From NCBI GenBank assembly GCA_900768515.1, contig CAAGDG010000006.1:1-13621 (forward strand): a stretch of DNA of 13,621 bases, read 5' to 3'. This stretch comes from Lentisphaeria bacterium. GTDB taxonomy: Bacteria; Verrucomicrobiota; Lentisphaeria; Victivallales; Victivallaceae. The notes under the pieces are model-generated. The model was not told where the DNA came from. It made no database searches and was given only the letters and a program-made list of their open reading frames with translations. This document shows, piece after piece, positions 1 through 9,000 of this stretch. Made by a program: the position numbers and the translations under genes. The first letter of the stretch is position 1. Each line of letters opens with the position of its first letter.

Positions 1-1
1 C

Positions 2-616
2 TGGGGGTACGATCTGGTCAATGAACCCATTCAATCCTTGCCAGCCCCCTACGACTACTGGAATCTGCAGCGGATGGCGGCGGAGGCGGTCCGGGCGATC
101 GATCCGGACACCCCGATCATCATCGAGTCGAACAATTCAGATTCTCCTTCGACGTTCAGCCACCTGCCGCCGCTGGAGATGAAGGATGTGATCTATCAGG
201 TTCACATGTACCAGCCGGGCAGCTTCACCCATCAGCGGGTAAACAACCCGTTCGGAGAAAAAGGGGCGAACCGGGCGATCACCTATCCCGGAAAGATCGA
301 TAATCGCGAATACGACCGGGAGATGCTGCGCAAGACGCTCGCCCCGGTCCGCGCCTTCCAGCAGAAGCACGGGGCGAGAATCTATGTCGGAGAGTTTTCC
401 GCGGTCACCTGGGCGCCCGGAGCGGCGGAATACCTCCGCGACTGCATCTCGCTCTTCGAGGAGTACGGCTGGGACTGGACCTACCACGCCTTCCGGGAAT
501 CGCCGATCTGGGATCTGGAAAAGGCCGGAACTTCACGCGCCGACATCCGGCCCGTTCCGGATAACGACCGCAAGCAGGCGGTCCTCGAAGGACTCAAAAA
601 CAATCTGAAAAAGTGA
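2..616 (+). CDS. GH5-type glycoside hydrolase, 3' portion (5' end outside window)
   Basis: This is the C-terminal 204 residues of a retaining glycosidase of the GH5 (cellulase/mannanase clan A) type; the reading frame is open from base 2, so the gene starts upstream. Seen: the sequence opens with WGYDLVNEP, whose Glu (bases 23-25) fits the acid/base Glu of the family NEP motif. VHMYQP follows (His at 203-205). YVGEFS carries the probable nucleophile Glu at 392-394, and WDWTYHAF near 470-490 matches the conserved aromatic strand-8 region. The order and spacing of these motifs are normal for GH5. The exact substrate (beta-glucan, mannan or other) cannot be read from this part, and a signal peptide would be in the missing N-terminus. 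A TTG at base 38 is internal to the motif region and is not a start. The next gene is another carbohydrate gene, so a role in the same catabolic locus is likely. Confidence 0.85.
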   Translation, partial: WGYDLVNEPIQSLPAPYDYWNLQRMAAEAVRAIDPDTPIIIESNNSDSPSTFSHLPPLEMKDVIYQVHMYQPGSFTHQRVNNPFGEKGANRAITYPGKIDNREYDREMLRKTLAPVRAFQQKHGARIYVGEFSAVTWAPGAAEYLRDCISLFEEYGWDWTYHAFRESPIWDLEKAGTSRADIRPVPDNDRKQAVLEGLKNNLKK

Positions 617-640
617 GCCCTCCCCTTTTTCGGAACCCGC

Positions 641-672
641 AATCCGTCGTCCGAACCGCCGGGCGGCGGATT
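641..672 (+). terminator. Intergenic hairpin after the GH5 gene (possible weak terminator)
   Basis: Bases 641-652 pair with 661-672 to form a 12-bp stem (two G-U pairs) around an 8-nt loop. It lies 25 nt after the GH5 stop codon. No T-tract follows, so it may be a weak or Rho-assisted terminator or an mRNA 3'-end stabiliser. The TTG at 671 that could extend the next gene lies inside this stem, which argues against that start. The remainder of 617-733 shows no gene and no convincing promoter. Confidence 0.35.
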
Positions 673-733
673 GACCGTATCTCCGCTTCCGCATCTTCAC
701 AATTCAACCCATCGAGAACTGAAGCTTGACAAT

Positions 734-1621
734 ATGTTTTCCTTTCCACTTTCCCACTTTTTCCGCCCGGGTCACCTCCCGGAAAAAGAGCAGTCCATCC
801 ATTTTGAGCGGTTCGCCCGGCTTGGCCTCACCGATCTGACTCTGACCAGCACCCAGTGCGAACGGCTGCTCGAAACGCCCGAATACCTCGAATTCCTGGT
901 CAGGGAACAACAACGTAACGGCCTGCGGTTTCTCAACGCCCACGCCCCCTACGGCGAACGCTTCGACCTCAACTGTACCGACACCTTCAGCCGGCGGATG
1001 CGGGAAGCGCAACGGAGGATTTTCAACTGCTGCGCCCGGCTCGGCATCGAAACCATCACGCTGCATATCGGCAACAACGACAGCGGGCTGCCGCTCGACC
1101 AGCTCCGCGCCCAGGCCGCCCGCGCACTTGAAATCCTGCTGCCGGAGGCGGAAAAGTGCGCTCTCACGCTGCTGATCGAAAACACCCTCTTCCCGACCGA
1201 CACGCCGGCGGAACTGATCGGGTATCTGGAAAAATTCCCGACTCCGACGCTCGGAATCTGTTTTGACGCCGGCCACGCCAACGTGATGGACGCCGCCCCG
1301 GGGAAACGTTCCGGCCAGCTGATCGACTGGATCCGGAACCGATGGGTCCCCGAAGTACGTTTTGAAGTCGACACCCTCGCCGCTCTGCTTCCCCACACCG
1401 TCAGCTGCCATCTGCACGACAACCACGGATTCAACGACGAGCACCTGATCCCGGGCGACGGCACCATCGACTGGAACCGGCTGTTCTCCCGGCTTGCGGC
1501 AGAAGCGCCCCGGCTCCGTTCCGTCCAGAACGAAACCAACAGCGAAATGTTCCGGATTGCCCCGGAGAGGATGGCTGAACGGTTCCGGAAACTCCGGGAG
1601 CTCCCGTCGGCGGAAGCGTAA
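734..1621 (+). CDS. Sugar phosphate isomerase/epimerase-like TIM barrel protein (AP endonuclease 2 / xylose isomerase-like fold)
   Basis: A 295-aa cytoplasmic protein of the xylose-isomerase-like TIM barrel superfamily (AP_endonuc_2), which typically isomerises or epimerises sugars and inositols with a divalent metal. Seen: candidate metal or substrate residues at strand ends, namely NAHAPYG (His70), LHIGNND (His111), LIENT (Glu149), FDAGHAN (Asp178, His181), CHLHDNHG (His226/His228), GDGTIDW (about 241-247) and QNETN (Glu267). Glu149, Asp178, His181 and Glu267 fit the usual metal set. The length is normal for the family. ATG 734 is preferred over an upstream TTG at 671, because the extension has no recognisable start context, begins inside a hairpin and adds residues outside the fold. 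The Shine-Dalgarno before 734 is weak. No signal peptide is seen. The exact sugar is unknown; the neighbouring glycosidases suggest catabolism of a released monosaccharide. Confidence 0.82.
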   Translation: MFSFPLSHFFRPGHLPEKEQSIHFERFARLGLTDLTLTSTQCERLLETPEYLEFLVREQQRNGLRFLNAHAPYGERFDLNCTDTFSRRMREAQRRIFNCCARLGIETITLHIGNNDSGLPLDQLRAQAARALEILLPEAEKCALTLLIENTLFPTDTPAELIGYLEKFPTPTLGICFDAGHANVMDAAPGKRSGQLIDWIRNRWVPEVRFEVDTLAALLPHTVSCHLHDNHGFNDEHLIPGDGTIDWNRLFSRLAAEAPRLRSVQNETNSEMFRIAPERMAERFRKLRELPSAEA

Positions 1622-1643
1622 ATGCGAAAAACCCCGGATCCCG

Positions 1644-1672
1644 CTGGATTTTCCAGATTTTCCGAGTATATT
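1644..1672 (+). promoter_or_regulatory. Predicted promoter of the ABC transporter/glycosidase operon
   Basis: A -35-like CTGGAT (1644-1649) and a -10-like TATATT (1667-1672) are separated by exactly 17 nt. They lie 22 nt after the isomerase stop and about 70 nt before the ABC ATPase start. The -35 departs from the TTGACA consensus, but the same CTGGAW-17-TATRTT arrangement occurs before gdx and before the M42 gene. Eleven bases (CGCTGGATTTT) are identical to the gdx promoter. This repetition is the main support; no transcript data are available. Confidence 0.5.
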
Positions 1673-1692
1673 GTACACCGTGACAAACGAAC

Positions 1693-1724
1693 GCGCCGCC
1701 CCGGAGAATCCGGCACGGCGGCGC
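1693..1724 (+). promoter_or_regulatory. Strong leader hairpin just upstream of the ABC ATPase ribosome binding site
   Basis: The outer stem 1693-1700 / 1717-1724 (GCGCCGCC with GGCGGCGC) is a perfect 8 bp. The inner stem 1701-1705 / 1709-1713 (CCGGA with TCCGG) stacks on it with a GAA loop, and CAC (1714-1716) is bulged. The structure ends six bases before the GGGGA Shine-Dalgarno at 1730-1734. No T-tract follows, so it is not an intrinsic terminator. A role in mRNA stability, translation or protein binding is inference; it matches no riboswitch class that I recognise. Confidence 0.45.
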
Positions 1725-1742
1725 ACCCCGGGGAATGCAATC

Positions 1743-2783
1743 ATGACCAGAGTGGAAATCGACGGAATATCCAAATCCTATCAGCGGGGCGTTCCGGTGC
1801 TCAAACCGATTCGCCTGACCATCGAACCCGGCGAACTCTTCTTCCTGCTCGGTCCCTCCGGATGCGGAAAATCGACGCTGCTGCGCATCCTCGCCGGACT
1901 GGTCGAGCCGGACGGCGGAGAGATCCGTTTCAACGGCGAACCGATCACCCGGCTTCCGGCTGAAAAACGGCGCGCGGCGATGGTCTTTCAGAACTATGCG
2001 CTCTGGCCCCACCTGTCGGTCTATGAAAACGTCGCCTTCGGACTCCGTGCCGCCGGCGCTCCGCGCTCAGAAATCGAACGGGAGGTGAAGGCGGCCCTCG
2101 AACTGGTCCGGCTCCCGGAGTGCGCCCGCCGCCGGATTCCGTCGCTCTCCGGCGGCCAGCAGCAGCGCGTCGCACTGGCCCGCGCCCTGGCGGTAAAGCC
2201 CGCTTTGCTGCTGCTCGACGAACCCCTTTCCAACCTCGACGCCCGCCTCCGTGACACCATGCGGCGCGAAATCCGCCGCATCTGCAAGGAACGCAATCTG
2301 ACCGCGCTGTACGTGACCCACGACCGCCAGGAGGCGCTCAGCATGGCCGACCGGCTCGCCGTCATGAATGAAGGGGTGCTCCAGCAGACAGGAACGCCCG
2401 AGGAGGTCTACGACCGGCCCGCCAACCGGTTTGTGGCCGGCTTCCTCGGAGACGCCAACTTTCTCTCCGGCACCGCGACCGGCCGGGGGACGATCATGAC
2501 CGCGGAGGGGGAAATCACGCTTCACTGCGACCTCCCCGCCGGGACCGAATGCACCGCGATGATCCGTCCGGGACGAATCCGTTTCGCCGAGACGCCGGGA
2601 GCCAATCGGCTCGCCGCCCGCACCCTCAGCCGCACCTTTCTGGGGGAAAGCGCGGAGTGGGAACTGCTCGGCGCCGGCGGCACCCGGCTGCTGGTGACCG
2701 AGAGCGGACCGAGTCCCCGCCGGAAGACGGGGGAGTGTTACCTCGAACTTCCCCCCGACGAACTGGTGCTGCTGGAGAAGTAG
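1743..2783 (+). CDS. ABC transporter ATP-binding protein, Fe3+/polyamine/phosphonate type (FbpC/PotA-like)
   Basis: A 346-aa cytoplasmic ATPase that powers the importer encoded by the next two genes. Seen: Walker A GPSGCGKST (37-45), Q-loop Gln83 in VFQNYALWPH, signature LSGGQQQR (135-142), Walker B LLLLDEP (155-161), D-loop NLDARLR, switch His193 in YVTHDRQEA, and a C-terminal TOBE-like domain (about 235-346). All catalytic residues are intact and the length is typical of FbpC/PotA proteins. ATG 1743 has GGGGA eight bases upstream. A GTG at 1680 is in frame but has no ribosome binding site and would place the leader hairpin inside the gene. The substrate-binding protein gene begins four bases after this stop, so the two are surely co-transcribed. 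By family the substrate could be ferric ion, a polyamine, a phosphonate or another small anion; by context a sugar is equally possible. Confidence 0.93.
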   Translation: MTRVEIDGISKSYQRGVPVLKPIRLTIEPGELFFLLGPSGCGKSTLLRILAGLVEPDGGEIRFNGEPITRLPAEKRRAAMVFQNYALWPHLSVYENVAFGLRAAGAPRSEIEREVKAALELVRLPECARRRIPSLSGGQQQRVALARALAVKPALLLLDEPLSNLDARLRDTMRREIRRICKERNLTALYVTHDRQEALSMADRLAVMNEGVLQQTGTPEEVYDRPANRFVAGFLGDANFLSGTATGRGTIMTAEGEITLHCDLPAGTECTAMIRPGRIRFAETPGANRLAARTLSRTFLGESAEWELLGAGGTRLLVTESGPSPRRKTGECYLELPPDELVLLEK

Positions 2784-2786
2784 AAA

Positions 2787-4376
2787 ATGAAACGGTTCCT
2801 CGCCGCGCTGCTGCCGCTCCTCCTGCTGCTGGCCATTCCGTTTCTGCTGCGTCCGAAAGCCGAGGCGAAGCAGCTGGATGGGACGGCCGACCGGCTGGTC
2901 ATCATCTCCGCACACAACGAATCGATCCGCTACGAATACGAGCAGGCGTTCCGGAAATATTACCGGGAGCGGTTCGGCCGGGAGATCGAACTGGATTTCC
3001 GCGCCCCCGGCGGAACCTCGGACATCGTGCGCTACATCGCCGACCGCTTCGAAGCGGAGTTCCGCAGATACTATGAATCCGACCCCGCCAACGGTCCCTG
3101 GAGCGCCGAGATCGCCGACGCTTTCGCCAACCCGAAGATCGACACCGATCCCGACGCCTCCCCCGCCGCGAAAAAGGCACGCAGACTTTTTCTGGAATCC
3201 AATGTTGGAATCGACATCGACCTCATGGCCGGCGGCGGTACCTTCGACATGGCGCGCCATGCCGCGCGCGGCTTCGCGGTGGACGGCGGCGCGCAGCGGC
3301 GCCACCCCGAATACTTCCGGCCGGAGATCATCCCGCAGAGTTTCGGCGGCGACCAGCTTTACGACAAGAACGGCCGCTATTACGGCGTGGTTCTCTCCAC
3401 CTTCGGAATCTGCTACAATCTCGACCGGATCCGGGAGCTCTCCGATCCGACGCCGCCGCGCGCGTGGCGCGACCTCGGAGAGGCGCGGTTCTTCAACACG
3501 CTGGTTCTCGCCGATCCCTCGAAATCGGGTTCGGCCAACAAATGCTTCGAAGTTCTGATCCAGCAGTGCATGGCCGAAGCGCCCGACCTCGATACCGGCT
3601 GGGCGGAGGGGATGAACCTGGTCAAGCGGATCTTCGCCAACGCCCGGCAGCTGACCGATTCCGCGGGGAAGGTTCCCCGCGACGTTGCCGCCGGAAACGC
3701 CGCCGCCGGCATGGCGATCGACACCTACGGGTTCACCGAACAGGAGTGGAATCAGCTCCAGTTCGACGGGGAGACCCACTTCTTCTATGTGCCGCCGGAG
3801 GGGGGAACCGCGGTTTCCGCGGATCCGATCCAGCTGCTGCGCGGCGCCCCGAACCGCGAGGCGGCTGAAGCCTTCATCGACTTCCTGCTCTCGGAGGAGG
3901 GTCAGAAGCTCCACTCCTTCAAAGTCGGCACACCGGGCGGACCTGTCCGCCACGCGCTGCGGCGGCCGGCGATCCGGCGCGACCTCTACGCGCCGAAATA
4001 CCGCGAATTCCGCTCCGACCCCGACTACGACCCCTACCGCTCCGGGGCGAGCTTCGTCTACCGCGCCGAGCTGACCGGCCCCTACTACAGCCTGATCCGG
4101 ATCCTGATCAAGTGCATCGCGCTCGAACCGCAGCCGGAACTGCAGGCGGCCTGGCGCGCCATCCTCGACGCCGGCGGTCCGGAAAAGGTGCCGGAGGCGG
4201 CGGCGGCCTTCAACCGCCTCCCCTTCCGCTACGCCGACATTGCCGCGGCGGCCGCCTCGATCCGCAAGAGCAAAGACCGCTCCGCCGTGGACGTCGCCGC
4301 GACCTGCCGCGAATGGAGCGAGAGTGCCCGCCGCAACTATCTTGAGGCAGCGCGCCTCGCCCGGGAAGGAAGGTGA
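2787..4376 (+). CDS. Periplasmic ABC solute-binding protein, FbpA/family 1-like, unusually long
   Basis: A 529-aa exported solute receptor for the adjacent importer. Seen: a signal peptide (MKRF, then a Leu-rich core at about residues 5-21, and a probable cut after the AEA at 25-27) without a lipobox Cys. Family-type elements include APGGTSDIV (73-81), LMAGGGTFD (146-154), YYGVVLSTFGICYN (198-211), ADPSKSGSAN (242-251), AAGNAAAGMAIDTYGF (301-316) and the helix AAEAFIDFLLSEEGQ (359-373). Typical members have about 330-350 residues. The extra length lies in an acidic insert near residues 88-135 and a tail of about 130 residues after 395. Ferric-binding FbpA proteins carry a Tyr-Tyr pair near the DTYGF position; here Tyr314 is followed by Gly, so iron is an unlikely ligand. 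Its GGAG site lies in the 3' end of the ATPase gene. The ligand is unknown. Confidence 0.85.
   Translation: MKRFLAALLPLLLLLAIPFLLRPKAEAKQLDGTADRLVIISAHNESIRYEYEQAFRKYYRERFGREIELDFRAPGGTSDIVRYIADRFEAEFRRYYESDPANGPWSAEIADAFANPKIDTDPDASPAAKKARRLFLESNVGIDIDLMAGGGTFDMARHAARGFAVDGGAQRRHPEYFRPEIIPQSFGGDQLYDKNGRYYGVVLSTFGICYNLDRIRELSDPTPPRAWRDLGEARFFNTLVLADPSKSGSANKCFEVLIQQCMAEAPDLDTGWAEGMNLVKRIFANARQLTDSAGKVPRDVAAGNAAAGMAIDTYGFTEQEWNQLQFDGETHFFYVPPEGGTAVSADPIQLLRGAPNREAAEAFIDFLLSEEGQKLHSFKVGTPGGPVRHALRRPAIRRDLYAPKYREFRSDPDYDPYRSGASFVYRAELTGPYYSLIRILIKCIALEPQPELQAAWRAILDAGGPEKVPEAAAAFNRLPFRYADIAAAAASIRKSKDRSAVDVAATCREWSESARRNYLEAARLAREGR
4363..4375 (+). promoter_or_regulatory. Ribosome binding site that decides the permease start
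   Basis: A purine run GGGAAGGAAGG (4363-4373) lies at the end of the solute-binding protein gene. It is too close to serve the overlapping GTG at 4373, but is correctly placed upstream of ATG 4385. The permease start is therefore set at 4385, eight bases after the preceding stop. Confidence 0.6.
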
Positions 4377-4384
4377 ATTCCGTC

Positions 4385-6052
4385 ATGAGACAACTGCTTC
4401 GCTATCTGATTCTCTCCGCCGTGGTGCTGTTTCTGGCGGTGTTTCTGATCGGCCCGGTCTACACGGTGGTCGAGGTCGGCCTCGACCGGGAACTGCTCTG
4501 CGAGGTTTTCAGCAACTACATCTACCTCGAAGGGATGTGCAACAGCTTCGCGATCGCGGCGGTCACCACCCTGTTCGTGTTTCTGATCGCGCTGCCGCTG
4601 GCGCTGCTCTACGACCGCTACGAATTCCCGGGGAAGTCGTGGAGCAACCTGCTGGTCATGCTCCCGATGATCCTGCCGCCCTTCGTCGGAGCGCTGGGGT
4701 TTCAGCAGATCCTCGGCCACTACGGCGTGATCAACACTCTGCTTGCGCACTGCGGAATCGGTCCGGTCGACTTTCTCGGCGGGAACGGCCGCTTCTGGTC
4801 GGTCTGCCTGATTGAGGCGCTCCACCTCTACCCGATCCTCTACCTGAACCTGGTGACCGCGCTCGGCAACCTGGATCCGGCGCTCGACGAGGCGGCCCGG
4901 AACCTCGGGGCCGGCCGGTTCCGCCGATTCCGGCAGATCACGCTGCCGCTGATGAAACCGGGGATTCTCGCCGGCGGCAGCCTGGTGCTGGTCTGGAGCT
5001 TCACCGAACTGGGGACTCCCCTGATGTTCGGCTACAACCGGGTGACGCCGGTGCAGATCTTCAACGGGATCACCGAACTGGAGACCAATCCGGTACCCTA
5101 TGCGCTGGTCGTGGTCATGCTCTTCTTTGCGGCGGCGATGTACGTCGTCGGGAAGCTGGTTCTGGGACGTTCCGAACTCAACACCACGGTCAAGGGGTCC
5201 GCCGGGTCGAGCGCCCGTCCGCTGCCGGGGTGGAAGAAATACCTGCCGACGCTCTGTTTCTTCGCATTGACGCTCTTCGCGGCGCTGCCGCACGCGGCGC
5301 TGATCCTGACCGCCTTTTCGCTGCGCTGGTACGGAACGATCCTGCCGGAACACTTCTCACTGCTGAACTTCGAAAACGCCCTCTCCAACAAAGTGGTGAT
5401 TCCGAGCATCATCAACAGCCTCTACTATTCGTTTCTCGCGATGACGGCGGCGGTGGCGGTCGGGGTGGCGGTCTCGCTGGCGGCGGTCCGCTGGAAGCTG
5501 CGCGGTTCGGCGGTCGCCGATCTGCTCTCGATGCTGCCGCTGGCGGTGCCGGGAATCGTCATCGCCTTCGGCTACCTCGGGATGTCGGTCCGCTGCCGGT
5601 GGGCCTCGGAGTACTTCAATCCGGTGGAAAATCCGGTCTGGCTGCTGTCGATCGCCTACGCGGTGCGGCGTCTTCCCTACGTGGTTCGCTCAGTCAGTTC
5701 GGGACTGGAGCAGACCTCCGAAGAGCTCGAAAACGCCGCGCGCAACTTCGGAGCCAGCGGCTTCATGGTGCTGCGCCGAATCACGCTGCCGCTGATTCTG
5801 GCCAACCTGATCGTCGGAGCGCTGTTCGCCTTCAGCTTCTCGATGCTGGAAGTTTCGGACTCGCTGATCCTCGCGCAGAAGTCGGAGTTCTTCCCGATCA
5901 CCCGGGCGATTTACGAGCTTTCGATGATCCTCGGTTCCGGCCCCTTCACCGCCTGCGCCTTCGGCGTCTGGGCGATGCTCTTCCTCGCGGCGACGCTGGC
6001 CGCGGCGGGCGCGATGCTCGGGCGGAAGATCGGGGCGGTGTTCCGTCTGTAA
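4385..6052 (+). CDS. ABC transporter permease with two fused membrane domains (FbpB/ThiP-like)
   Basis: A 555-aa inner-membrane permease in which two BPD_transp_1 domains are fused, as in FbpB and ThiP, so one chain forms the whole channel. Seen: first-domain segments near residues 5-30, 55-76, 88-110, 138-160, 195-215 and 238-260; a cytoplasmic linker at about 262-285; second-domain segments near 288-312, 345-368, 380-400, 415-432, 470-490 and 525-547. Each half has an EAA coupling loop for the ATPase: DEAARNLGAGRFRRFRQITL near 168-187 and ENAARNFGASGFMVLRRITL near 449-468. ATG 4385 is chosen from the ribosome binding site; an upstream GTG (4373) overlaps the previous stop and would add only four residues. 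It completes the importer with the ATPase and binding protein. The fused form is typical of ferric, thiamine and phosphonate importers and unusual for sugar ones. Confidence 0.92.
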   Translation: MRQLLRYLILSAVVLFLAVFLIGPVYTVVEVGLDRELLCEVFSNYIYLEGMCNSFAIAAVTTLFVFLIALPLALLYDRYEFPGKSWSNLLVMLPMILPPFVGALGFQQILGHYGVINTLLAHCGIGPVDFLGGNGRFWSVCLIEALHLYPILYLNLVTALGNLDPALDEAARNLGAGRFRRFRQITLPLMKPGILAGGSLVLVWSFTELGTPLMFGYNRVTPVQIFNGITELETNPVPYALVVVMLFFAAAMYVVGKLVLGRSELNTTVKGSAGSSARPLPGWKKYLPTLCFFALTLFAALPHAALILTAFSLRWYGTILPEHFSLLNFENALSNKVVIPSIINSLYYSFLAMTAAVAVGVAVSLAAVRWKLRGSAVADLLSMLPLAVPGIVIAFGYLGMSVRCRWASEYFNPVENPVWLLSIAYAVRRLPYVVRSVSSGLEQTSEELENAARNFGASGFMVLRRITLPLILANLIVGALFAFSFSMLEVSDSLILAQKSEFFPITRAIYELSMILGSGPFTACAFGVWAMLFLAATLAAAGAMLGRKIGAVFRL

Positions 6053-6079
6053 GTTTCATTCAACTGGAGAAATTCTATC

Positions 6080-9000
6080 ATGACGAACCATATCGATCTT
6101 GCCGATCCGTCGGCCCGGTACCGTCCGATCCCTTTCTGGAGCTGGAATGAGAAGCTCGACCCGGAGGAGCTGCGCCGGCAGGTGCGTGAAATGGCTGCCG
6201 CCGGTCTGGGCGGATTCTTCATGCACGCCCGAGGCGGACTTCAGACCGTCTACCTTTCGGAGGAGTGGATGGCCTGTGTCGAAGCCTCCCTCGACGAGGC
6301 CGAAAAGTGCGGAATCGGCGGCTGGCTCTACGATGAGAACGGCTGGCCGAGCGGATTCGGCGGCGGAGTGGTCAACGGACTCGGGGTCCGCTACCAGCAG
6401 AAATACCTGCGGCACGAAGTCATCGACGCAGCGGATGCGGAATCGGAGGAGAAGGTCAACACCATCGCCTTCTACAGCGTCGACGGTTCGGTCTTTTACG
6501 GTCCCCGGCTCGATCCGGCGGTGACCGGCCCGGTGCTGCGCTGCTATTTCGAGGTAAACCCCTACTATGTGGACAATCTCGACCGCAAAGTGGTGCAGGA
6601 GTTCCTGCGCGTGACCCACAAACACTACTACGACCGCCTTCCCGAAAGGCTGCGCAAGGCGCTGAAGGGAATCTTCACCGACGAACCGCAGCTTTCGCGC
6701 CAGGGACTGCTCTGGTCGTTCGCGCTGGAGGAGGAGTACTGGAGGAGCTACCACCGCGAACTCCTCCCGGAGCTGCCGATGCTCTTTCTGGGCACGGCGG
6801 AATCCCGTGCGATGCGGATCCGCTTCTGGAGTCTCTGTGCACGCCTCTTCAACGACAGCTTCATGAAACAGATCCGCGACTGGTGCGACGCCCACGGCTG
6901 GATGCTGACCGGACACCATGTGCTGGAGGAGACCTGCCAGGGACAGATCTCCAGCAACGGTTCGGTGATGACCCAGTACCAGCACTACCACATCCCGGGG
7001 ATGGATCACCTCTGCCGCACCGAACCGAGTCCGGTCGCGATGACCCAGCTCATTTCGGTTGCCGCGCAATGCGGACAGAAACAGATCCTCTCCGAGAGTT
7101 TCGCTCTCTGCGGCTGGAACTTCAACTTCTACGGAATGTGCTGGATGTTTCAGCAGCAGCTCGCCCACGGCGTCAACCTCTGCTGCCAGCACCTGGAAAG
7201 CTACTCCCTGCGCGGACTGCGCAAGCGCGACTACCCCGGCTCCAACTTCCTCCACCAGCCGTGGTGGGGCGATTACAAGCGGGTCAACGATTACTTCGCA
7301 CGGGTCGGAATGGTGCTGGCGGAGGGGAGCCAGCCGGTCCGGGTGCTGGTCATTCATCCGCTCTCGTCGGCCTGGGCCCACTACACCGGGGACAACTCCA
7401 ATTCCGCACTCAGCTTCTACACCGAAACGCTCCGGGAGACCACCCGCGCCCTCGACGCGCTTCAGGTGCCGCACCATTACGCGGACGAGGTGATCACCGC
7501 GGACCGCGGTTCGGTCGAAGACGGCAAATTCAAGATCGGCGCGGCCTCCTACGATCTGGTGATCGTGCCGCAGATCGGAAACCTTTCCACCCGGATGCGC
7601 GATCTGCTCTTTGCATTCGCCCGGCAGAGCGGCGTCGTGCTCCGGGTCCGGAACCGGCTGGAACCGGGCGTTCCGACCATCGACGGAGAGCGCGCCGACG
7701 CCGAAACCGCGGCCTGGTGGAATTCACTCTGCGCCTTCGATTCCGAGGAGGCGGCGGCGGAGATCGCCGCGGATATTCTCCGGCGCGAATGCGTGCGGAT
7801 CACGGAACACGGCATCCCGGTCCGGCGGATGGTCAGCACCTTCCGCGACGTGACGCTCGACGGACGGGAGGGCCGTTTTTACTTCATCGCCAATCTGCAG
7901 TACAATCAGCCCTGCTCCGCCACCCTCGCGCTGCCCCGCACCGGGCGGCAGGTCGAATGGATCGATCCGGAGAGCGGCGCGTTCTCGCTGCTTTCCGGTG
8001 TCCGGCGGGTCGACGAACATCTGGTTTTCGACTATCCGTTCGCGGCGGGGGACGCGGCGATGTTCTTCGTCTCCGGCCATCCCGGGCGTCACGAACGGAA
8101 GATCCGACCGGCCGACCCCTTCGAACCGCCGGCCAGGCTCCGGCTCCCGGCCCGCTTCCGGGCGCAGGGCACCCCCAATCTGCTGACGCTCGACCGCTGC
8201 CGTTTCCGGGTCGACGGCGACGGCTGGACCGCCGATGACGTCAGTGTAATTCAGGCGCGGCTGCTCAAGCTCAAACGCGACTGCAAACTCGAAATCGAAT
8301 ACCCCTTCACCATCGGCGAAGGATTCGACTTCTCCGCCCCGCCGGAATTGATCGCGGAGACCCCGGAGAAGTTCCGCTGGAACCTCAACGGGATCCCGTT
8401 CGAAGCCGTCGACCTCGGTCCCGCCTTCGACATCGCATTCCGGCGGATCGCGCTGCCCGGCGCGGCGCTGCGGCCCGGTGTCAACCGGATCGGCTGCGAA
8501 ACCGTGTTCCACCAGTCTCCGGAGATCTACGAGGCGCTTGAACGGGCGAAAAAGTTTGAAACCGAATACAACAAACTCTCCTTCGACACCGAAATCGAAA
8601 GCGTCTATCTGGCCGGAAACTTCACCGTCCGCCACACCGGACGGGTGGAGCCGCTGCTGCGGGAGGCGGTTCGCCTCCACGGCGGATTCGAACTGCAAGC
8701 CCCCCAGGGGGAACGAGAACTGGACGCCTCCGATCTGACGACGGCGGGCTACCCGTTCTTCGCCGGGAAAATCACGCTTCGGCAGGAGTTCGAACTCTCG
8801 GCGGATCAGGCGGAGACCATCCGGCTGCTCCGGTTCCGGCCGGTGGGCGCCAACTCCTTCCGGATCCGAATCAACGGCGAGGAGGCCGGAATGATCTGGC
8901 GCGGGTTCCCGGCGGTCCCGATCGACCGGCTGATTCACGCAGGGACCAACCACCTCGAAATCGAACTGACCACCTCTCTGCGCAACCTGCTCGGCCCCCA

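Noticed and set aside
726..731. Perfect TTGACA just before the isomerase ATG
   Set aside because: No -10-like hexamer lies 16-18 nt downstream, and any transcript would start inside the gene.
671..733. TTG start extending the isomerase-like gene by 21 residues
   Set aside because: The codon lies inside the 641-672 stem, has no good ribosome binding site and adds sequence outside the conserved fold.
2067..3953. Long minus-strand open frame (628 codons) opposite the ABC ATPase and solute-binding protein genes
   Set aside because: It covers two well-supported plus-strand genes, has no recognisable domain and reads as His/Arg/Gly/Val-rich, as expected for the complement of GC-rich coding DNA.
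4337..5353. Minus-strand open frame opposite the permease gene
   Set aside because: The composition is extreme in Gln, Arg, Glu and His, there is no fold-like pattern, and the permease on the other strand is clear.
6883..8238. Alternative plus-strand frames inside the two large enzymes (6883-8238, 9120-10013, 10107-10919)
   Set aside because: They are out-of-frame, Arg/Pro/Gly-rich translations of supported genes.
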